Assembly (NCBI GenBank): GCA_003116875.1
Contig: BCKT01000008.1
Coordinates: forward strand, 1,138,322 to 1,202,321
Source of the DNA: Takashimella koratensis
Taxonomy: Eukaryota > Basidiomycota > Tremellomycetes > Trichosporonales > Tetragoniomycetaceae
Reading direction: 5' to 3'
DNA: 64,000 bases
The position numbers and the translations under genes were made by a program. The number at the start of each line of letters is the position of its first letter. Within the stretch, counting starts at the first letter, position 1. This document shows, piece by piece, positions 12,271 through 23,726 of this stretch. The notes under the pieces were generated by a model, which did not search any database, had not been told where the DNA came from, and worked only from the letters and a program-made list of their open reading frames with translations.

Positions 12271-14831
12271 ATGCGTCCCCTCGCATCCACCTCTCGGTCC
12301 CCGTCCCTCTCTACCTTCTCTACCGTCCCCACCCTCCCCCACTCCCCTCTGCGCCTCACTCTTTTACCCTTCCTCTCACTCCTCTTCCTTCTCCTCGTCC
12401 GGCCCGTCGCTTCCTCACCCGTCCGCGTTTCTCCAGACACCTCTGACTCCGGGTCTGTCGACATCACGCAGCCAAGCCTGCCTCTCCACAATGTCAACAC
12501 CGACACCGACGCAATCGATCCCATCGGTGCATTTGGGTCTCGATCCACAGGATCACCAGCGCAGGTCGTGATGACACCCGAACCCGCGCCGACACCCACG
12601 GATACCCAGGGCTGGCTAGCGCGGTGGTTAAGTCTCGGCGGCGAAGGTACCGTCACCGTTCTCGTATGTCGTCTGCCTCCACTTTATCTTTCATCAGGTC
12701 CTCCTCTTCCACATTTACTCCTGAGCCATGAATCCACTCTCACCTCTTCACCACCCTTTTGACACTCACTTCTCCTGCCTTACTCACCCTAATCGCGCCT
12801 GGGCTTCATTACATTACCCCTTCTGCTTAGCTGACACCCCTAGCTTGGCGAGACCAACCTCTCCCTTCCTCATCGTCCCGCCGCTTTTCCAAGCCACTTC
12901 GACCCGTATTTCGCTCTTCCTGTATCTGGCAAGCTCGTACACTTTGCTCTCCTCTCTCCTCATTACCATCCTTCCGACCCATCTCACCCATCGCACCTCT
13001 CCAACCCCACTGCTCCTTCTTCCTCTCCTGCCCCTCCTGCTTCCGAAGCCGTGTCTGATCTTCGCCCTACTTGGCCTCCAAGTTTCGCGTGTGATCCCCT
13101 TCCTCGTATCCCTTACCCCCCACTCGCAATCACCACCGTCGCGCTCATCGAGAGGGGCGGGTGCGACTTTGCGACGAAAGTGAGGAACGCAAGGGTCCGA
13201 GGCGCACGGGCAGTGATTGTAGGCGATGGAGTGGCGAGGGATGGAGAGACGGATGAGGAAGGGATGAAGAGGGAGACATTGATCACCATGTTCTCACCCG
13301 GTAAGTCGTTGCCCCGCCCTTGGTCTTTGGAATAGAAGGAGTGCGAGGGGTATCACGATGGGTTTGCAAACTGACAAGTATGACGATATCTTTTTTGATC
13401 TGCGCAGAGGACACACTTGGGATCGATATCCCATCTGTATTCGTATCCCGCGCGAGCTACTTGGTCCTCCGTGACATGCTCAACAACCACACGCACTCGG
13501 GAACCAACACGGGACTCTGGGTCGATATCAGCGAAGGCATCGACGAGGGCAAGTGAGTAATGTTTGTGGGCGACCAAACCTTTTTCACCTTGTGTTATTG
13601 TATAAAGTGATGTTCATTGCTGACACCTCTGCAGCGCACTAAGCAGCCTTCTCTCATTTGCACTACTTATGCCTACGCTCATCCTCCTAGTCACGATCGG
13701 TATCCATCGTCTCCGTGTTGCGAGGTGAGTGGACTCGTACTCCCTGTACCTCTACCCCCACCCCCTCGCTCACTCTCTTCAGACAACGCGAGGCGGACCG
13801 CGCGCCACCGCTCGTCGTACTCTCCCTTCCTGAACGCATCTGGACACCCGATATCGTCTGGGAGAAAGAAGACGACTCGGATGATTCCTCTAATGGCGAC
13901 AAGGACGCGACAACGCCAACTAATGCGACTGGTCGGTCCAAATCCAAGTCTAAATCCAAAGATAAATCGACGTCCCCTTCTTCTGCAACTCGCGATGTAA
14001 ACCCAGCCTCTGGTGCCGCTACTGGATCTCAGACGGGTACTTTGCTCCACCCTCTGAACCCTTCTTTGCCTCTCCCGCCGCCCATCTCGCCCGCCGAGGT
14101 TCGAACGCCCCCGCCAACTCTCACCCAGCTGGCGGAGGACGACGCGGCCAGGGAAGCCGTTGCGCCCTCCTCTACTACCCCGCCCACAGCACCCGCTCAG
14201 CCCGTCACAGGTATCGATGGACCCAGCCTCACTGCGCCCGTCGCGTCCACTTCGCAGAAGAAGAAACGCACTCGGTCCTCAGGGAAACGGTATTTCTCCA
14301 AAGACGAATGCGCAATCTGTATGGACAGTTTTAAACGAGGAGAAATCGTTAGGATTTTGCCGTGTGGTCATGTTTTCCATAAAGACGAGTGCGACGAATG
14401 GTTGCTCAAGTGGCGCAAGCTTGTGAGTGAGATCTGGGATCGCTACGATACCTAAATCCTCAACCTCTTCTTACCTCTGTATGCTTGAATGGCTCACTGA
14501 TACTTCTTCACTTTAGTGCCCAACGTGCCGAGCCGACGTAACGGTACCTAATACCGACATGTCAAGCTCGACCGTACTCACTCCTCTTGGTCCTATTCCT
14601 GGTCCAGCCGCGGCTGGTGCCGCCGGTCCTGGTGTTGGTGGTGATGCTGTTAGGGCAGGAGCTGGAGGGATGGGTAACTGGCGCGAAAGGTTTTCACGGA
14701 CCGTCCAGGCGTTCAGAGAAGCGGTGGTTGGTGTCGGCGTCGACGGGGCGACAGTTGACGAACGGACGCCCTTGGTTCGACACGATGCGCAGACCCCAGT
14801 CCGAGGTCGACAGCTCGAAGGTAGTGTGTGA
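12271..14831 (+). CDS. PA-TM-RING type E3 ubiquitin ligase
   Basis: Members of this family (RNF13/GRAIL/Goliath type) are single-pass endomembrane ubiquitin ligases. The reading frame has a hydrophobic N-terminal signal (LTLLPFLSLLFLLLVRPVAS), then a protease-associated domain with IALIERGGCDFATKVRNA-like sequence (here TTVALIERGGCDFATKVR). A transmembrane helix near LLSFALLMPTLILLVTIG follows. The cytosolic part has a long Ser/Pro-rich linker and a RING-H2 finger: CAICMDSFKRGE, LPCGHVFHKDECDEWLL, CPTCRADV. All eight metal ligands are visible. The tail is Gly/Ala-rich. Introns are at about 12664-12841, 13302-13407 and others. Substrates cannot be read from the sequence. Confidence 0.88.
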
Positions 14832-15661
14832 GGTCATCACCCGTCAGGGCTCGATCCTTGACACTCAATTCTGTTCATCGTTGTCCGCACCGGCTCTTTC
14901 GTCACTTCATCGTCTATCCGAGCTGGTCTCTCTCGTCTTTCTTTATTCGTTTTATAAATATTGTATATCGGTACAAGGACCAGTGTACGACGGCATCTAA
15001 CGACGCCTGTCACGTTGCTCGTAATCACCTTGCCCAATGACCCAGACCACTCAGACCCTGCAGATCATCTACAAATCTACAATCTCCAGTCATTCGCCCA
15101 TACCAACCCATCTCATACTCCATGTTGTCCTCTTGCGCTAGCGTACCAGTTGTTCAGTTGTCCCCTCATGACTCCGCCTCCCGCCTCCCGCCTCCTGCTT
15201 CCCACCTCTTACGTCCCGCTCTCCCCTTCCTTGTCCGGATTCTTGTTCACTCCCACCTCTCATTGATGAGCATGTTGTGCAGTAGTCCCCAAACCCCGTT
15301 GTTCAGGTGTACGTAACCCATCTCATGCAAATGTATGTCTCTGAAAGTTGGTATGCGGTATTTGGTGTGAATGGTATTATATCTCGATCATACACACACT
15401 TATATATGGGTCTAGATGTGGTCTAGCGGTATGGACCTGGTAGGGGTCATGTAGCGGTTGAGTGACGATCCGAGGTATGTACAAATGGGGTGTGGAGAAC
15501 TGTGGCGAGCGAGAAACGCGGGTATCTTCAAGCACGACTAGCCTCGCCTATCGCCTAAGCCGCCACCTGCCTAGGTGGGACAACCAGTGGTCTGTACTTT
15601 ATCAGCTTCTACCCTTCTCTTTCTCCCTCTCCCTATCCATATCTCATTCACTCGACCAAAC
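14832..15661. other. Convergent intergenic region
   Basis: Between the RING gene and the first PPxY gene. Includes an A/T-rich stretch near 14930-14970 that may be the RING gene polyadenylation zone. No gene-like frame seen. Confidence 0.5.
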
Positions 15662-16242
15662 TCACACCCAAGGACAGGCTAGGGCAGCATACGCCACTGC
15701 CTGATCATGACTCTGCCTCATTGCGTTCGGGACGACGGGTGCGACGTAAGGATCCAGATCCTCTTCATTCTCCGGTATCGTGGAGAGCTGGAGCAAGTTT
15801 GCGTGACCGTTCAAGTGCGCCGAAAGGAGTTGAGAGGCAGCGTAGGTGTGTGTATCGCGCTTGGAGGGGAAAGGGAGGTGGAGCCGCCGAGGAGCGCGGG
15901 AGGAGGCGGAGGCGCAGGCCGAGGAAGAGGAGTGGGTTGTGAAGTGAGACGAGGAAGAGCGAGGAGAGGAGGTATCGGTATCGGTGTTGGTGCAGATGAC
16001 GAGACTTGGATCGAAAGTTAGAGATTCCTCATAAGTCGGTGGTTCGGGGTACTGCGAACTGATTAGCCGTTTGGATACAGAGTAGTCTTTTTTTTTTTTT
16101 TTTTTCATGAAAAAGAGTGCGACTGTGGACTGTAAGTACTTACTAGTCGGCATTCAGGGAGGACACGCATAAGTCGCTGTTTCTGAGCTTCGGTAAGTCG
16201 TTCGCGTTCGATACGGTGAGGGTGCGAGGTCTGGTTTCCCAT
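15662..16242 (-). CDS. Small PPxY protein with predicted N-myristoylation site (PPxY cluster member 1)
   Basis: Not recognised. Two exons (16144-16242 and 15662-16051) join in phase 0 to give 162 residues. The N-terminus MGNQTS fits an N-myristoylation signal (Gly2, Ser6). The second exon opens with YPEPPTYEES, so a PPTY motif lies at the exon start. The rest is Ser/Thr-rich with SAHLNGHANLLQLSTIPE and a short acidic stretch, and there is no membrane helix or known domain. PPxY motifs are bound by WW domains of Nedd4/Rsp5-type ligases; that link is inference here. A possible TATA sequence lies on the minus strand at 16484-16490. The intron contains a run of about 21 A bases (sense strand). 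Confidence 0.75.
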
Positions 16243-18084
16243 GGTGGCTGTGTGGTGAGGCGAGGGAAAGATTGGCGGGAAGAGTGTGGCTATGGCTGTG
16301 GGAGTCGGAAGTCGGGAGTTGGGAGTGGGTGTGGGTTTGGGTGGGGTTTTGGGTGTGGGTGGGGAGGGTTGCGGTAGTGGTGTAAAGCTTGTCGAGCAAC
16401 TGAGGTATTGGTCAAGTTGTGTGAGTGGTTTGTTCTGTTGTAGGTTGAAGGGGGGTTTGACATCAAGATCTCGACCTGTCCATTATATAGACTGAAAGTT
16501 TTGACCCGAGGCAAGGTGGTGAGGTGGTGAGGGGTGAGCTACGGAGGTGGTGAGGTCACACCGCCACAAAGTCCATGCTGAGACCCATGGATCCGATCTA
16601 CATTGTCGGTCGTCGGCGCGTCGGCCCCTGAATCCGTCCGTCCGTGGATGCGGGTACTATGGGTCCGGTGTATGAGCGTGTGGTGTGGTCGGCGCGTGTT
16701 TATGAGTCAATGTGAGGGCGAGAAAGGGTGAGTCCAAAGGGGTGAGCGGTGAATGGTGAGTGCAGGTGTAAGGGTGAAGGGGGTCGGTTGAGAGTCAGCC
16801 TGACCAGCCGCCAGCCGCGATCTCCGTCTTCGTCCACGGGCTACGTCGGTTGTCGGTTTCGGTGGACGCATGTTGGAGTCATGCGCGGATACGGTGGCGT
16901 TTCAGACGAAACTTGAGAGGGAGGGGCTGGGGGGTTGGGGGTTGGGGGCTGGGGAAGATGGAAGGAGGGAAGTGGGTAAGGGCGTGGAAGGTTATGCATG
17001 TCTGCATGTCTCGAAGCGATGTGATCTCGCTTGGCAAGAGCGCGTAAGAGCGCGAGCATGGGCAGGGTCGTAGAGCAGAGTGTAGACGGCAGGAAGCAGA
17101 GGGCAGAGACTAGAGGGGAGAGGGGAGAGGGTAGGGGGCAGAGGCAGAGGGAAGAGAAGGATCGAGGGAGGTCTCGGCAGGCCCGGCAGGAACGACAAGT
17201 GACGGACGAGTGACGAGTGACGAGTGACGAATGACGAATGACGGACGGACGGACGGAGGCACGTCGGGGAGTCCGGGTCGTTCGGATGCGTGGATCAGGG
17301 CTTACGCCCGTCGTCGTTGTCGTCGTTGTCGTCGGTGTCCTCCCTGCCAAGGGATGGGTACGAGCGTGGACACAGATGGGAGTTGAGGAGGGAAAGGGGG
17401 CAAAAGGGAGGGGGGACGTGGGTCGGAGCCACGGACGGCGGACGGCGGACGGCGGACGGCGGACGTAGGCTGTAGGTTCGGTGAATCTTTTTGAATTTAT
17501 CGGCCGCGGAGAAATTAGACGGGATTTTTAGTACAGTACTCCCCACCACGACGTAGATGATCACTCACGCGATAACCTACGACCTACACAGACCACGTGT
17601 ACGTTCAATCCAAGGTTACTGGTTTACTGTGGTGTGGTTCGGATAGTCGGATCAATGTACTTTGCGATGCGCTGGTTCACCGGGAGGGATGATCATGGTT
17701 CTGCCAACCTAGCCAGAACTTGGAATAAGAGTAAACGTACGTCAGACTCTGACGTGAGGGTCTCCTTTCCCCGGAGTCTGAAACGGGGCACATATAGTAT
17801 ACATAGACATCTGTCAAAAATCTCACCATCTTGCTCTTTGAACCATCTTGATCTGCCGAGTCTGCCCAGTCGGTTCAATCTGATCCCAGGACACCAACCA
17901 AACCGAAGAAGTACAAGTACATTACCAAATCGAAGAAAACTGTCCAAGTAGAAGAAATACCAACTAGAAACCCTATCACACACCTGAACTGAACCAGACA
18001 AATCCGACTACTTTGTACACACACGATTATCGAGCATCCTTAATCGTTGAAAAGTTGGATATACCACCACCTGCAAGTTATCCA
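16243..18084. other. Long intergenic region with tandem short repeats
   Basis: Upstream of PPxY member 1 and downstream of member 2. It holds a TATA-like site (16484-16490, minus), GTGACGA-type repeats (about 17200-17255), GTCGTC repeats (about 17307-17340) and a GGACGGC 7-mer repeat (about 17437-17466). No convincing gene was found. Confidence 0.6.
17437..17466. repeat. Tandem 7-bp GGACGGC repeat
   Basis: About four copies of GGACGGC in tandem; a similar GACGGACG run precedes it at 17240-17255. Confidence 0.8.
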
Positions 18085-19363
18085 CTACTCCCTTCCCTTT
18101 TTATCCTTCTTCTCCTTCTTCTCCTTCTTCTCTCTCTCCTTATCCTTCCCCTTGTCCTTATCCTTCCCCTTCCTCCTACTTCCACTCGACCCTTCACCCG
18201 ACCCCTCTCCCTCCCCTTCCACCTCGTACCCTCTCCCTCCCACCCTCTCTCCCTGCGCTCTCGCTCTTGCTCTCCTCACCTCCTCTCTCGCCGCTTCTCT
18301 CGGATCCATCCTCTCTTCCCCTCTCGCGATCGCTTCCGCATACCTCCTATCCCTCTCCTCCATCTCCCTATCGTACGCAACATCCCTACCCTCTTGGGCT
18401 CGATCATACGCTCTATCCCTATCCGCCTGGGCTCGGGCGTACGCCGCGTTCCGCTCTGTCATTGCCTGCTCGTACGCCATATCCCTAGCCAAAGCCGCGT
18501 CCCTCTCCGCTAAGATCTGGGTGTACCCCGCTTCCCTCCTTGCTGCCGCACTAATTTGAGCCGCTTGAACTCTCGCTGCCGCACTGATCTCCGCAGCACT
18601 CATCCTCGCCCTCGCCGCTTCCGTTCGTGCAACCGTCTCTGCTCGAGCAGCATCCACACGCGCCATCGCTACCGCCCTCAACGCCTCGACCTCGGCTTCT
18701 CCTCCTGCCCGACCAGCTTCAGCACGAGCAGCGGCGCGTTCGGCTTTTCGGTTGAGTTTGTCGACTTTACGATCAGCTTTGCGTTGCGCGCGCCGAGCTT
18801 TGCGTTCGGCTTTGCGGACTCGTTTCTCAGCTTTACGTGCGGCTCGTAGAGCGCGGTGTTCAGGTCGAGACAGGGTTTCCTGTCGAGTGTGAAAGCGAAG
18901 TTGCCAGAGGGAGTAGATAGAGAGCAAGGATCAGCTCTGACAAGGTTGGTTGATGGCACTTGGGAGAGCGTAGAGAAAGACCTACATCTGAGGATGAAGA
19001 GGAAGATGGACTCGAGCTTGACGACGAGCTCGAGGAACCGCTCTGTTGGCGGGATCGATTCTTCTTGCGAGGGTCGGGACGACCGGTTACCGCTTCGTTA
19101 TAGGTCGGCGGCTATAGTCACGAGGTCAGCATTCTCGCTCAGAGCTAGATGGGTGTTCGATCAAGCAGTCCCCAAAAGGAGGGAGAGGTCCGGTTGAGAT
19201 GAAGATACGGCGGGAAGATGGGGTGTAGACTCACGGCATCTTCGTCGGTCGGGAGACGGTTGACTTGCCGGTTAGGCGGGCCCTGAGGACAAGATGGTTA
19301 GCAGTGAGCGTAAACGAGGGAGTGGAGACAACTAACCTGGTCGCGAGACTGCGTCGATCCCAT
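18085..19363 (-). CDS. PPxY protein with predicted myristoylation site and hendecad-repeat coiled region (cluster member 2)
   Basis: Not recognised. Four exons (19337-19363, 19235-19282, 18986-19111, 18085-18879) join in phase 0 to give 331 residues. The start MGSTQS fits N-myristoylation. The third exon opens with PPTYNEAV, then a run of serines. The last exon begins with Arg/Ala/Lys-rich helix, followed by about eight 11-residue repeats ending in AYxRA-like sequence (TERNAAYARA, DRDRAYDRA, GRDVAYDRE) at about 18331-18594. The tail is Glu/Gly-rich, then a lysine-rich KDKDKGKDKE end. Eleven-residue amphipathic helical repeats often lie on membranes, which would suit a lipid-anchored protein; this is inference. 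Confidence 0.72.
18331..18594 (-). repeat. Eight tandem 33-bp repeats encoding an 11-residue helical unit
   Basis: Translated repeats follow an 11-residue period with Ala-Tyr or Ala-Ala at fixed positions and R/E/D elsewhere. They are visible in the protein more than in the DNA. Confidence 0.7.
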
Positions 19364-20350
19364 GGCGGGTCGTAGTCGAGAGCAGAGAGCAATGAGAGTG
19401 ATGTAGAAGATCAGCAATGGAATGTAGGGTTGTAAGAGGCAAGCAGAGGATTGAGGGTTGTGGGAATCTGAGCGAGGCGGTGCTTGAATGACTTTCCGCT
19501 CTTGCCGACTTGTACCCCGCGCTTATCCGCCGAAACCTAGTCAAATCTTATCGGCATCGTGCCAAGCTGTGGCTTGATAGGTAGGTCTGGACCTTTGTAC
19601 ATCCCCTCCCCACTCCAAAGCCCCAGAATCCAACACCCTGGTCATTCGACCTCGTTCTCCGCCCGACTAGTCCGCACCAGTCGGTCGGTTCTGTCCCATG
19701 CGATAGCCACATGGGATCCACGTTTTCCCTCGGTTGCAGTGGATTTTTGGTTCCGCGACGTCGACTGGTTCTCGCTTCCCATTCCGCTTCCAGTTGATCG
19801 TGGGCACTCCACCGTCGTACTCGACCGTTTGACTCGACCGTCCATAGCCTGGCCCACGATAGTTGATAGTTGCTTGTTTCAGCCTAGCACCGCTATAGTC
19901 GAGGTACAGGAGGGAACCATGACACCACTAGAGCCATGGCCAGGCGGGCTCGTGTCACCGAGATCAGGCAAGGACCACCAGCAGCCAGGAGAAGAGGAGG
20001 CCGGCTGCCGGAGCTATCTTTGGAATATCCAGAATCGCCTTGAAACAGGAAGCGAGCCCGGGAACCGAGCGATACCGCGATCACAGAGGTGGGCAAGTGG
20101 AATCTCCACTGATACAGATCTCTCGGCCGCCGTGTTGCAGAGACCATGGACGGTATAAATAACCAGCATCGTCGAGGTGGAGTTGATCACCATCATCACC
20201 ACCATTTCCCCAACCCAAGCTACCAGCTACTCCACACTCTTACCAACTACTTGAGACTTTTCTCACTTCAACACATACCCACGCCCACCCAGCTTAGCCC
20301 CAACCACCAACCACCAACCACCAACCACCAACCACCAACCACCAACCACC
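19364..20350. promoter_or_regulatory. Divergent promoter region between PPxY members 2 and 3
   Basis: Includes TATAAATA at 20154-20161 upstream of member 3, the 11-mer GGAACCGAGCG at 20061-20071 (also found upstream of member 6) and a tandem CCAACCA repeat (about 20299-20350) in the leader of member 3. No other gene seen. Confidence 0.6.
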
Positions 20351-20821
20351 ATGGCATTCCTCGCAGTTCGTGCTATCCGCGGCGGCATCACTGGCGCTGT
20401 TCACGCCTACCAAGACGGGAAAAACCCAGACGGTCCTCAACCTCATCTCAACCGCCGTGGCAAGCCACAGCGGGGTCTCCTCTACTCGGGGATGTACGGT
20501 CTTGTCTCTGCCGTTGACCAACATGGCAAGGGCAAAGGGAAAGCTACCCCTGTCCAGCTCGACCCAGATCACCGCACAGTCTCTCCCGTAAGTCCGGTCG
20601 TCGATCACCTCGAAGAACTGAAGGGGCTGATATTTGTAGTCGGAGTCGCCCAACCCTAAAGCCCCCTACGCTGTCCCGCCTAACGGCGACGCGTCGACCT
20701 ACTCTCACCGTGACGGGAACCTCCAAGACCCGTTCGACGAGGAGCACGAGCACGACGAGGAGGAGGAAGAGGAGCAAAAGCGCCTTGCTAGTGGGGTAAG
20801 TTGACATACCATTCCCTCTCC

Positions 20822-20867
<46 letters not shown>

Positions 20868-21293
20868 CCTCCCTCTCGTTTTTTTCAACCCATCATTTCA
20901 GCTCCGCCCGGTCCAGCTCCTACACATTGGGCCGCCACTGACAATCTTCAGACATCGGATGCTCCGCCGCCTTACCCCGGTCCCCCCCAGTCATCGTCCC
21001 GCTCCCTAGGCTCCACCCCATCGCCCTCTGCTACCCCGCCCGCACTGCCTCCTCGTAACCCCTCGCCCCCTGCAAGCTACCCGCACGAGGTCAACGCATA
21101 CCCCGTTAACGGCGGCTACAACAACTACAGAACCTACGGCCCCGGTGGGATCGGTGGACCCCGAGGGTACGGGTACTATGACAGCCGTCCCCACGGTCGC
21201 TTGAATCGACGAGACCGCCGAGATCTGGCGCTCCTCGAACGCCAGGCCGCCCTCGACCAGCGCCAGGCGATGGCTTATGGTGGGAGGTACTGA
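20351..21293 (+). CDS. Gly/Tyr-rich PPxY protein (cluster member 3)
   Basis: Not recognised. Three exons (20351-20587, 20640-20795, 20952-21293), all phase 0, give 244 residues. The N-terminus (MAFLAVRAIRGGITGAV) and the segment RRGKPQRGLLYSGMYGLVSAV recur in member 4. Exon 2 is very acidic (EEHEHDEEEEEEQ). Exon 3 opens TSDAPPPYPGPP, giving the PPxY motif, then a Pro/Ser region. It ends with GYGYYDSRPHGRLNRRDRR and a charged helix. No transmembrane segment or catalytic motif was seen. An alternative acceptor at 20901 exists, but the one at 20951 has the CTGAC branch site. A TATA box lies 190 bases upstream. Confidence 0.78.
20823..20865 (+). repeat. C43 homopolymer in intron 2 of PPxY member 3
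   Basis: Forty-three consecutive C bases lie between the donor at 20796 and the acceptor at 20951. Assembly of such a tract is error-prone, so its true length may differ. Confidence 0.95.
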
Positions 21294-21901
21294 AGAGTGT
21301 TGAGAGAGAACAAGGGAGAGACGCATAGACCGAGTAGATGTAGAGAAGAATAGATTCTCCAGTTAATCTTGTATCTGTACTTGTAGGTATTGTCAACTTT
21401 GTTAGTCCCCAGACACGAATGCCATGATGTCTCCATCAGAATGAGCAAAGTGTGAGGGCAGGCTGAGCATGTGAGCCGGACTGTCCCACCCAGACGATGG
21501 ATAGAAGAATATGGGAGATTAATTGCTGATGAGATCAGCCCAGAGACGTCCGAAAGGTGAAGAATGAGCGCTTCGAAAGAACGGACTCGCATGCGATGCT
21601 CTTAGGGGGTATCCTTTGCCATCCGCCGTGCAGTCAACAACATTGGATGACATGGGTTTGACCCGCCATGCATCATATCCGACGTCTGGGTGGTCAGTGG
21701 CGATCGCACGTGTTGGGAACGGCCGGGTCCGAAGTCGGGCCCCACTTGTGGCTGTAGCGGTAACTTTGATCGAAACAAGCCGGGTCACCGGGGCGGGGAG
21801 TGATGACCTCCTCGTAGCGATGTCCTAGCGGGTGGGTATATCTCTCCCTCTTCCCACGCTTCATCTCCACCTCCCCCACCACCACCACCACCACCACCAC
21901 C
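21294..21901. promoter_or_regulatory. Intergenic region and promoter of PPxY member 4
   Basis: A TATA-like sequence (about 21837-21842) lies 65 bases before the ATG and a (CAC)n run (about 21877-21901) lies directly before it. Nothing else seen. Confidence 0.55.
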
Positions 21902-23077
21902 ATGGCCTTCCTCACTCGGGGTATCTCCGACGCCATCCTTGACCGTAACGACCCCGCCGCGGCCCAGTACGGTCATCCGATGGGCTACGACCGATGGGGT
22001 CGGCCTCGTCGTCGAGGACTCCTCTACACTGGCGTATACGAAGTAACGTCCGCGATCGCTCGAAGTGGGAAAGGAAAGGGCAAGGACAAGGACAAGGACA
22101 AGGACAAGCACCAGGCGGTGCATGACCCAGCTCACCCGGCCCACCCGGCCCAACCGGGGCAAAGCTCGACGACACCCACCCAATCTCGAGGAACGCCTGT
22201 GCAGCATGACCAAGTAAGTGGACGCCAGATCAAGTCCTCTCGCTCTCCGCTCTCCGCTGTTCTGGGTGATGGTGTACAAGCCACTCTCGGGCATTGGAAT
22301 CGGTAGCGAGGCAGCAAGTCGTCGCTAACATACCCAGCACCCACACACCGATCTCAAGTCGTACCGCAGCCCGCCGGAGGACGACGAGGACAGCGACGAA
22401 GAGGCTGCTCTCGCTGGAGTTAAGAAAGACCGAGCGGCCCATACCACCCGCGACGAAGAGGACGACGACGTGAGCTTATCGTCTTATTTGAGACCCACCC
22501 TCGTCTCCTACATCCATCCACTGATTTCTCCCTCCCTCCTGCCCTTCTCCCCTCTCTTCTTTGATACCACCGCTGACACCTCATTTCTCCCCAGCCGAAC
22601 GCACCCCCTCCTTACGTTCAACACGAGGGCTCCTCCTCTCACCCAACCCAGAGTGACATTGAGCACCCCGAGACCTACCCTTCTCACGTGACCCGATCCG
22701 CTCCCGACCGTCAACCCGTCGCTACCGACCCTGCGGCCCCTTCTCCTCCCTTGGACAACAACGTTACTCGCGGTATCCCTCGCGTAGGGATGCCGCTCGA
22801 CCCACGTCTTCGTGGTGGACCAGGATTCATGGGTCGAGGTCGGTTCGGCATGAACGATCCTTACGCTATGGGTGACCCTTACGCTTATGGACCGGGGTAC
22901 CCCGTGCCCGGAATGGGCCCGGGGATCGGCATGGGCATGGACCCGTATGTAGGAGGGTACGGGTACTATGACGCAAGGCCGTATGGGCGCCTCAATCGGA
23001 TGGATCGCAGGATCGCAAGGGACGAAAGCAGGTTGATGAGGGACGAGGCGAGAGCGGTGCGCAGAGGGTACTACTGA
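21902..23077 (+). CDS. Gly/Tyr-rich PPxY protein (cluster member 4)
   Basis: Not recognised; a clear paralogue of member 3. Three phase-0 exons (21902-22213, 22338-22469, 22595-23077) give 308 residues. The start MAFLTRGISDAIL and the segment DRWGRPRRRGLLYTGVYEV match member 3 in order and spacing. A Lys/Asp run (KGKGKDKDKDKDK) follows. Exon 2 is acidic (DDEDSDEE and DEEDDD). Exon 3 opens PNAPPPYVQHEG, so the PPxY is again at the exon start, then a Gly/Met/Pro/Tyr-rich stretch with GYGYYDARPYGRLNRMDRR and a charged C-terminal helix ending RRGYY. No membrane helix seen. Confidence 0.8.
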
Positions 23078-23726
23078 TCGGCCTGGTCCTCGATCCGAAT
23101 CGATGTTTTTTAAGGTGGCCGACGTGACCATGACTCGTGAGCAGAGCGTGGAGGTGGAGGTTGAGTCTGATGGTTTTCGAAGGGGTTTCACACTGTGTAT
23201 AGTAGGACAACAAAAGCGTGTGTGAAAGCGTGTACCCGCCGGGCAGGGCAAGCTCAGGTGAGAGAGTGAGAGAGAGCGTGGTCAGTACATGTCAATGATT
23301 CTCATGAACCCCTTTTTGTCTCGGCACAGCCAGAGTGCGTTTGCTGATCGCTCACCGATACTGATTGAACGTGGCACTGTTCGCTTGCAGCTTGCACTGA
23401 CAGACAATGCCCGCCTACCCCTCTTGTCGCAGCGCCTCGCACCTTGCCGCTCCTCCCTGGCGACATGTTGGATGATATCGTCAGCCTCGCTCCGTCGCGT
23501 CGCGAGCCAGGGGAACTGAGCGAAGTGGAAACTGTTGGATGTACGCCCCACGCCCTCTCACCTCAGCCGCGTCTGAGACAAACATTGATAACATCCTCAC
23601 TCACGATATCTTCTTCTCTCTTCCCTCAACCCTCTGATTTTGAAGATTCAAGCATATCAGCTCTGTTCCCTGCTCACTTTTTCTCTCTCGACTCATCTTG
23701 TCCTCTGCTTGGCGCAGTCGCGAGCC
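23078..23726. other. Intergenic region
   Basis: Between PPxY member 4 and the helicase gene. An upstream pyrimidine-rich part (about 23590-23710) precedes the helicase start. No gene or repeat recognised. Confidence 0.5.

Noticed and set aside
16900..17470. Tandem short repeats as a possible satellite or CRISPR-like array
   Set aside because: Unit lengths change, no spacers, and the organism is eukaryotic.
18047..18559. Plus-strand Ser/Leu-rich open frame opposite PPxY member 2
   Set aside because: It is the complement of the charged helix and lysine-rich tail; no motif.
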